DNA of 64,000 nucleotides from contig PSQN01000012.1 in assembly GCA_002989075.1 (NCBI GenBank), forward strand, positions 496,001 through 560,000. The letters run 5' to 3'. The notes beneath the pieces were generated by a model. It made no database searches. It was not told the DNA's origin and saw only the letters and a list, made by a program, of their open reading frames with translations. Numbering within the stretch: the stretch's first letter is position 1; the number at the start of each line of letters is the position of its first letter. This DNA is from Arthonia radiata (Eukaryota > Ascomycota > Arthoniomycetes > Arthoniales > Arthoniaceae). Position numbers and translations under genes: made by a program. This document shows positions 57,180 to 64,000 of this stretch, piece after piece.

Positions 57180-59151
57180 CTTATACAATTAGTCTACAAT
57201 ATAACGCCGAATAGAAGGTAGAATACCTCGAGTATAGTTTAGAACATAGAATTGGTATAGTATTAAACTTTAAGACTATTTATATATAATTATAAAGCTT
57301 AAGCTATAAGAAAGCTAAAATAAGACTTGTATAGAAAGAAAATACAGAACAATTCCGATAAGCCAAGGAAAACTACTTACATAGACTAAACCCTAGCTAA
57401 ACAAAAGGCAGAAAACTACGAAAAGACTACCTAAACTGGTACCGAAGTTAGTACGGATCGGCGGTATAATACTATTTAATCTAGCCGCGACTACCGTTAA
57501 CGCGGTCCCAAATCTAATTAACTAGACCTACTATAGCTAGCTCGTAAGGAGCCTTATTTGTAGACGGCTAAGGGCCGTACAACCTTATACTAGAATCGAA
57601 GCTCTAGCGTAGCGCCTTAATGCGCTTAAAATCGTTAGTATTGGTCTGCTCGACCGACTTAGTGTCTAGACCGCGCTACTAGGCCTGTAGCTAAACGTAA
57701 AAGGCGCGAAGCAGAGTAAGATAGTCGTCGTAGAAAGACTCTTTATTATTCTAAACGTTCTCGTTAGAGGTTAAGAAGAAGTTGGCGCGCATAAGGAGGT
57801 TATAGATATGTCTTTACCGAGCGGGGACCTAGTATATATTAATATAGGGTTAATTAGTACTTAAGACGGGAGAGTATTAGACTTACTATCTTATACTTGT
57901 CTTCTAACCTCTTAACACTAGTATAGCGAGTACACTTAGCGTACTGCCTCTTAAGCTACTCGCAGGTCTAGTCCTCGTAATACTTAAAATCGGAGTTTGC
58001 GGAAGGACTACTACATACAGCTATGTCGCTAAATAAGGCCTTTATGCAACAGCAGCATACTAGAACGTAAGCCTCTGGCTAAGGCTAAATTAACGTAGGT
58101 ACGGCGCAAAAAGCGGGATTCGAGGAGGCAGACCGGCAAGACTTTGTAGGCGACTCGAGCTTATAAGCAGTACCGTAGTAATAGGGAGAACGGACAATCT
58201 TATTATCGTTAGAGTCGTCTTTACGGACGTAACGCTTTTAACGAGCTAGAATGCTAATAGTTAGACTAAAACAAAGCAATAAGAGATAGAAGACTTACAA
58301 AAAGTCGTAAGAGTTAGAGACACGCTATCTAGTTCGAGAGAGCGTAGAACAGGAGAAGCCGTAGATAATTTAGAAATTAGTGAAGCAACCTTAAAAGCTT
58401 TCTTCTTGCGGGCGTTATAAAGAAGAGCTTTAAAATTAACAGCGGCTTTAGAGTCCTTAATGCCGCAAGTTAAGCGGCGAGTTAGCGCTTTAGAAGAGCT
58501 CGCTCTAGCAGCGGGTTTGTTGACAGAGTTGAAACCCGACATAGTAGAGATTGTAAAGGCAAATTGAAGGCAATCTGACACTAAATTAGCTACAAACTTA
58601 TTACCTAAGAAGAGAAGTAAAGGCCTACCAGAGAAGAGAAGCTTGTAGACTAAGCAGAAGAGTATAATAATATTAAAGAAAGAAAGAGAAAGTTTAAAAG
58701 AGCAAGAGCCTTGTTTTATGTCTATCGTTAGATACCGATAACAAAGCTTCCGCCTATAGGTACGGATTTAGAAGTAAAGAAGCTTATTTACGTAGGTTGC
58801 TACTACCTATAGAGGCAATTAATCGGTAAAAGCGTGTATAAGAGTATATAAAAGAACGCAAAATTAGGTAAAAATAATATAAAACCTTACTACCGAGCTT
58901 ACAACTTAGGCTCGGGAGCTTTAAATTAAAAGTAAAGCTTAGCACTATAACTCGATACTGCAGAAAACTAGCACTAAACGACGCGTAGAATGACAGTAAG
59001 TAACATTACTCTTTTTCCGACTGAACGCAGATATAAGCCAGCGGGTTTTTAACGAGGTTGTTGTTCTACGTAAGACGATAAATAGAAGGTGCGATAAAGA
59101 TAGCGGATTGCACCCGGATCGAGGGCGATCCTCCTTAAGAGGAAAGGCAGT
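57180..59151 (-). other. Antisense-coding-like 3' region of fossil C
   Basis: Between the chromodomain-like end of pol and the 3' LTR lie about 2 kb not used by gag-pol. On the minus strand they contain an open stretch of 106 codons (58261-58581) that begins with ATG and is rich in Ser, Lys and Leu, and further protein-like stretches beyond it. No family recognised. It could be an accessory antisense gene of the element, or an unrelated captured segment. Confidence 0.4.
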
Positions 59152-59347
59152 TATAATATATAAACGTTCCGATAGCGAATTGAGACGGAATGTTGCCTAT
59201 TTAGGAAGGCTGCGATTCTTAGAGGATATCTTTCCTCTAGTGGACGCATCCCTTTCTGGTCTCCTCAATAATTAGCTTGAACACCAGTAGGGCCTATTTG
59301 GGCCCTTTTTGCTACCTAACTGCTTCCTGCCCTACACCTAGATTACA
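59152..59347 (+). repeat. 3' LTR of fossil C
   Basis: 196 bp, TATAATA...GATTACA, preceded by a purine tract (AAGAGGAAAGGCAG). Same length as the 5' copy. Confidence 0.87.
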
Positions 59348-61721
59348 AGACAAGTTAGATAGTTAAAAACTATAGCTCTATACAACTTTATTATTACCTA
59401 CAAGAAGGGTTTCAAGAACAATAGAGCCGACGCTCTAAGCCGACGACTAGATTACCTTAATAACAAGGAACACGTCGAACACGCAATATTCTAAGAATAC
59501 AACGATAAGATTAGATACAATCAATTAGCTATAACAATAGAGTTTATTATCGAACCGGACAGCTGAATTCTAGACATTCTAAACGACCCTAAAATCTACT
59601 AGAAGAACAAGAAACGATACTTAGAACTAACTAAGAACAACAAGAGCTATTATAAATTTTAAGGCAAAATCTGTGTTCCGAGGAATCTAATCTAACATAT
59701 TATCAGCAACTTCTATAATAACCCAACGAAAGGACACAAGGGGCATCGACAACACTATTAAAAAGATTATACGAACGTACTACATCTCGAAAATCTAACA
59801 CTACGTCGAGAATTATATCTAAAAATACGATATATACGTAAGAACTAAGCACCCAAGGTATTTACTATATAGTAAACTACAACTACTTAAGATATCTAAA
59901 AGACTATAGTATATAGTCTTACTAGACTTTATTACTAAGTTACTAACCTTCAAGGATCCGCTTACAGGAGTAGCTTACAACGCTATTCTAGTTATATGCG
60001 ACAAACTAACAAAGTACGCGTACTTTGTATCTTATAAGGAAGCTAGCAACTTAGAACAGTTAGTATATACCTTCCTTTATATTGTTTTAGCGAACTATAG
60101 CCAACTACAAAGAATTATCTTAGACAGAGATTAAAAGTTTGTCTTACGATTTTAGACATCCCTAATGCAACAGCTAGAGACAAAATAAAAAATATTAACA
60201 TTATTCTATCTACAAACAGACAGACAGACAGAACAAATAAATTAAACACTAGAACAGTATCTCTGGGCATACATTAACTACTAGCAGAACGACTAGGTAT
60301 AGTTACTACTAGTAGCGTAAGCAGCGTATAACGATATAAAGAACGATATAACTAAGACAACTCTGTTTTACGTCTTATATAGCTATTACCCTCTTTAAAG
60401 GAGACAACTACAAAATACTATAGAAAACGAATTAGCTATACGAATAGCTATAAACATAAAATACCTGTACCAGCAATTAAAGTCTAACAGCGAGTTTATT
60501 ATAGAACGAACAAAAAAATAGTATAATAAGTTAAGAACGACCCTAAATACAGACATAAAAGAGGAGGAAAGAGCTTATTTACTTATAAAAAACTTAAAAA
60601 CTATTAAACTAAGCAAAAAACTTAACTACATTAAAATAGAACCGTTTAAAATCTTACAGCAATTAGAATCCGTAATATTTAAACTTAAACTCCTGAAAAC
60701 AATAAGAATATATCCTGTATTCTATGTAGCGCTATTAAAACTAGCCTACTCTCAAGAAGTAGAACGACCCAACTTAGAAATCCTTTCTAACAATTAAGAA
60801 CCTGAGTATAAGGTCGAAACGATTCGAGCTTATAGACAACACCGAGGTAAACGACAGTACCTTATAAAATAGAAAGGATATCTCGAATATAAAAATTAAT
60901 AGGAACTAGAATAAAACCTAACTAACTATAAAGACACTATTTAACGATATTGAAACTAGAATATTAATCGGTCGTAGTAGTACTAACACTCTAATCTACT
61001 ATCTAGTGTATCTTACCGGTATTTAGGTTATTTATAAATAAACTAGCCTACTATATTAGTAGCCTACTACCTAACTTTAAAAACAAATCGTTATAAAAAT
61101 CTATACTTAAACTACTTGGCACATCTATAATATTACTATTAGATATAGCCGCCAGCCATTCTTCTTCGAACAATGTATTATTCTAATTTATTTTATTCTG
61201 TATCTAAATATACAACCTTTCGAGCTTCTTCTCTAAATCTATAACCGCCGTCTTAATAACTTTGCGCTGCCTTTTCGCTGTACAAACGATTTCCTTTTCT
61301 TTCGCTAAACGCTTGCGTTACCTCTAAAGGGCATTTAATACCCGTAAGTACTAAGAATAGATACTCTAAGCTAAAATAAGTTAGACTTATACTAAAAGAC
61401 AGACGTAGGATAGAAACTAACCTTCCTCTAACAACGGGCGAACGTTATACGACTTCTTATTACGAATATACATAAAATACGATACCTTTCTAGACTTTAG
61501 AATATACTTCTTATCTAGGTAAATATAGCGGAAACATAGAGGCATCTCTCAACTATAGACTTTAATAAAAATAGTATTAATCTTAAGCGCTTTATTAGCG
61601 TTAAGAACTTTCCTAACTTTAGGTATAACGACTTACAGAATTAGATCTACTACAGAGGAACAACGAGGTTTTAATATCTCTAGAGCCGTTAAGGACGACT
61701 AGCCTTAAAGAGGAGACCTTG

Positions 61722-62172
61722 TGTTACGATCTTACTATATTAAGCTAGTATAGAGCTGAGCGCAGCTAGCCTTATTAGAGCATTATATAGTATTTTCGAC
61801 GACTCTAATATAGCGACGTCGGCAACGTCGCTATATCGCAATAGAATTCTAACTATACGACAAAGAAAGTATTAAGACCGTTAAATACAGAGGAATATAC
61901 CTTTGTACCTTAGACTATATAGCTAGACTAATAACTAACCTTAGAATAAACTTTAGTCTGTTAATTTAATATCTAAATATAAGTTCTTTAACTATATTTA
62001 AGTAACGTACTTTATCTTCTGTCTACTTTATTTAAGCTTCTCTCTACTTTTAGTAATCTGTCTCACCTCTCCTACCTTTTAGTCTCTAGTATACGAGACA
62101 CTCTCTATTAAGGTCGACAAGCATACAAGGCAAGTAAGCCTTAGCTCGGTTCTCTTAGCGACCGGCGTTACA
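61722..62172 (+). repeat. 3' LTR of fossil A
   Basis: 451 bp, TGTTAC...GTTACA, keeping the canonical TG...CA ends. A purine tract (AAAGAGGAGACCTTG) lies directly upstream. Less mutated than the 5' copy. Confidence 0.88.
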
Positions 62173-62909
62173 ACAAGATTAAGCTTTTTGCGTTTCTAGC
62201 GCATATAACGTACCTAATGCAACTACTTAACGTATTAGTTTTCTAGATCGAGAAGCACTACTATAAGTAGGAGCTTAATAAGGTAGTTCGAAGCGGCGCA
62301 TCGAAGTTTAAAAAGACAGACTTTTTAGATAGGCTTCCTAAGATACGTAAGAATATATTTAAAAAGATAACTATACGCTTAAGCTTTAAAAAGACAGGAA
62401 TTTAGCTATTAAACGCCGATAAAGTGCTTAATTAGATACCCAATTTAAGTAAAATATCTAGAAAAGCTACTCTGTAAGGTAAAGAGCCGCCTACAACTCT
62501 CTAAACAGGAAGATTGTATAGCCGATTTATTAATAAGATTGTACAAAAAGCTAGAGAGCTTCGAGCTTACTCAAAATTAGCCCTATTTTAGATAAAAATA
62601 GAGCAGCTTGCGTATATTAGTAAGCGTATAATTACTAAGAGAGACCTAGTTTAAGATAATCTTAATTTAATTTAATTAGAAGTACGTTAGCGTAAGGAGC
62701 TTAAACGCAAGAAGGGAGATAGGCGCTAAATACAGAAGAGTGGCGCTGTTTTAGCTTCCTCTTTAAGAAAGATAGTAAAGAATCGGAATACAGCAGAGAC
62801 AGAAAAGAAAGTCGTACGCACTAAGATACGCACAAACTACGGAAAAGGGAAGTTAAAGGCAAGCTCTGAGCCTAAGCTATCAATCGGAGAGTCGATTGTT
62901 TAGTTTTAG
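62173..62909 (+). pseudogene. 3' part of pogo-like transposase
   Basis: Directly after the LTR of A the frame reads KIKLFAFLAHITYLMQLLNV, the H-x-T-x-L-x-Q-P-L-D-V landmark near the end of DDE_1/CENP-B transposases. It is followed by a DFLDRLPKIRKNIFKK segment and a Lys-rich tail. It continues in sense with the left fragment (38600-39503). Several stops, mostly where CAG or CAA would be expected. Confidence 0.75.
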
Positions 62910-63078
62910 GAAGCTCTTTGCGGCGTGTAGGTGAAATATATGGGATCGATCTCGGGTATGCGACCATTTCGGGTATGCGTCGGGTACTAGCTTATGCTAG
63001 TACCCGACAAATGAGGAATCCCGAAGCGGCTTAGCGTAGGGATTTATGTCCGATAGGACCGAGTGAGGAGGGTACGGA
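62910..63078 (-). repeat. Right terminal inverted repeat of the pogo-like element
   Basis: 169 bp, the inverted partner of 38427-38595. It also contains the 13-bp hairpin (62979-62991 and 62996-63008). It retains C at most positions where the left copy has T, so it is the better guide to the ancestral TIR. Confidence 0.92.
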
Positions 63079-63080
63079 TA

Positions 63081-63627
63081 GTATAGACATCTCCCCCAGA
63101 CAGTCTGAGATATCTTGAGCACTCTTTGCAAGCCACATGTGTCGGGAAAGGTCAGTTATAGCCAGCAGCATAATACTTGGCCTTTCCAGCCACTGTTTTT
63201 GGTGGCTGCGTAGAATGAGGGGGCCAAAAAAGTACCGAGGGGATGAAGTCATTGTGATTGCTGATTAGCAAACAGCCGTCAAGGCGCGTCTTCTTCAAGC
63301 TCGTGTCTTCGTTCATTCGCTTCATTGAGGCTTCATCGTTTGGTAGATGCTGTCTTACACTGACCTTCTTGATTGCTCTGGCGCAGGCTGAAACTCCATG
63401 CTCCTGGTCTCACATTCAGAGCAGCACAGCGACAGCTTTGACCACTGATTCTAGCCAACAATCAACTTACGGCCGCACGAGGCAACCACCATTAACCTTA
63501 TTCAGCGCCTCACAGCCGCCCTCACATCCATCATAGGCCGCAAACGCAAGCCTCATAAATCTGAGCGCCTCACCACCCTGTAAATCTCCCACCTCATCCG
63601 GACGACCATCCTCTACCCGACCACACC
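63081..63627. other. Promoter region of the Hst2-like gene
   Basis: About 550 bases of ordinary composition between the transposon end and the sirtuin start. Short frames on both strands (63031-63252 minus and 63258-63536 plus) have no recognisable content. The last 150 bases are CA/CC-rich like a fungal leader. Confidence 0.5.
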
Positions 63628-64000
63628 ATGGGCGCCGAAGAGTCTCGAGAACTGCCACCAGAGGTGCCACCGACTACCCTCCAATCTCGTGACCTGAAAG
63701 GCGTCGGCAAATACCTCCAGGATGGAAAAGCGCACAAGATCGTCGTCATGTCCGGCGCAGGCATCTCCACATCTGCAGGCATCCCTGACTTCCGCTCTCC
63801 TGGCACCGGCCTATATGCGAATTTAGCGCGCCTGAAGCTGCCCTATGCGGAGGCTGTCTTTGATATCAGCTACTTCAGACGAAACCCAACTCCATTCTAC
63901 ACGCTCGCCAACGAGCTGTACCCAGGCAAATACAAGCCTACAATAGCGCATGCTTTCGTACGGCTACTGCATGACAAGGGGCTACTATTAAAGCATTTCA
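63628..64000 (+). CDS. HST2: NAD-dependent deacetylase, Hst2/SIRT2 type (partial)
   Basis: The gene starts at the ATG at 63628 (CACACCATGG) and runs off the window end after 124 codons with no stop or intron. The sirtuin core is plain: residues around 45-65 give [20 protein letters not shown], then GTGLYANL, and [16 protein letters not shown] with AHAFVRLL. The GTGLYANL and LYPG features are those of class I Hst2/SIRT2, which removes acetyl groups from histone H4 Lys16 and cytosolic targets. The N-terminus MGAEES fits the N-myristoylation pattern (Gly2, Ser6), which is an inference. Zinc site and C-terminus lie outside the window. Confidence 0.93.
   Translation, partial: MGAEESRELPPEVPPTTLQSRDLKGVGKYLQDGKAHKIVVMSGAGISTSAGIPDFRSPGTGLYANLARLKLPYAEAVFDISYFRRNPTPFYTLANELYPGKYKPTIAHAFVRLLHDKGLLLKHF

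Larger units (their letters stand above)
51336..59347 (+). mobile_element. Ty3/Gypsy chromovirus-like LTR fossil C, inserted in A
   Basis: 8,012 bp between 196-bp LTRs, in the RNase H region of A, with a perfect 5-bp target duplication AGACA (51331-51335 and 59348-59352). Parts: gag about 51670-52850 ending in Gly/Arg-rich sequence, a CCHC-like knuckle near 52915-52960, reverse transcriptase about 53640-54400, RNase H about 54540-55080, integrase about 55700-56330, and a chromodomain-like segment about 56970-57120. A further 2 kb before the 3' LTR reads as protein mainly on the opposite strand. Different family from A and B. Complete in layout, broken by very many RIP-type mutations. Confidence 0.87.
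39504..62172 (+). mobile_element. Ty3/Gypsy LTR retrotransposon fossil A (host of B and C)
   Basis: Bounded by 451-bp LTRs and flanked by a 5-bp target duplication (ATAAG at 39499-39503, ACAAG at 62173-62177). Its own parts are 39955-43146 (gag and protease regions, start of reverse transcriptase), 50502-51335 (rest of reverse transcriptase, RNase H) and 59353-61721 (integrase and 3' region), about 7.3 kb in all. The order of reverse transcriptase before integrase places it in Ty3/Gypsy. It is broken throughout by very many RIP-type mutations (well over a hundred by impression). Equal LTR lengths and a recognisable target duplication suggest a geologically young insertion whose decay came fast by RIP. 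Confidence 0.88.
38427..63078 (+). mobile_element. pogo/Fot-like Tc1-mariner DNA transposon, split by nested insertions
   Basis: Long terminal inverted repeats (listed separately) bound this 24.65-kb interval, with TA on both outer sides (38425-38426 and 63079-63080), the Tc1/mariner/pogo target duplication. Setting aside the inserted element (39504-62172) and one copy of its 5-bp duplication leaves about 1.98 kb, the size of Fot/pogo elements. The left part codes for the helix-turn-helix end of the transposase and the first catalytic Asp; the right part codes for its C-terminal end. Many stops, mainly in TAG/TAA from CAG/CAA-like codons, show RIP-style decay, so it is dead. It is the oldest layer here. 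Confidence 0.88.

Noticed and set aside
39504-62172. Single very large retroelement
   Set aside because: Paired LTRs of three kinds and their target duplications show three separate insertions.

Overview
The window comes from a filamentous ascomycete (Pezizomycotina). It has short GT-AG introns of about 48-230 nt, many with CTAAC/CTGAC-like branch sites. It carries housekeeping genes in typical fungal arrangements, a fungal type III polyketide synthase, and a transposon island with the C-to-T, AT-rich, stop-studded look of repeat-induced point mutation (RIP). A Dothideomycete is my best guess, but I cannot fix the species.

1-7.6 kb: a CstF-64/Rna15 RNA 3'-end factor, prohibitin-2, a type III PKS whose expected catalytic His is Gln, NEDD8/Rub1, and an elongin-A-like protein. 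7.6-15.4 kb is gene-poor. It holds a weak hypothetical ORF, a decayed class II tRNA, a three-exon rhodopsin-domain (Pth11-like) membrane protein, and a six-exon gene I assembled for a 310-residue secreted protein of unknown family.

15.8-38 kb is a dense housekeeping block: THOC7, MCM4 (with two MluI cell-cycle boxes upstream), tubulin cofactor A, the VTC4 polyphosphate polymerase (with a 5-nt first coding exon), OST1, a fused pseudouridine-phosphate glycosidase/PfkB kinase, ADE2, COG4, a small NCQxW-motif protein, and an APH-type kinase with an in-frame 15-bp minisatellite. Several pairs share short divergent promoters (MCM4/TBCA, OST1/PUKI, ADE2/COG4).

38.43-63.08 kb is one nested island. 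The outermost layer is a pogo/Fot-like DNA transposon with 169-bp terminal inverted repeats and TA target duplications. It is about 2 kb when its insert is set aside. Its transposase region is split by a Ty3/Gypsy fossil (A, 451-bp LTRs). Fossil A is in turn split by a related Gypsy fossil (B, 472-bp LTRs) and by a chromodomain-type Gypsy fossil (C, 196-bp LTRs). All three fossils are broken by very many mutations. RIP-like decay stops close to the TIR ends, and ordinary sequence resumes at once. A sirtuin of the Hst2 type starts about 550 bp beyond the island and runs off the window end.

All exon joins are read by eye from splice signals, frame and family similarity; none is confirmed by RNA data.
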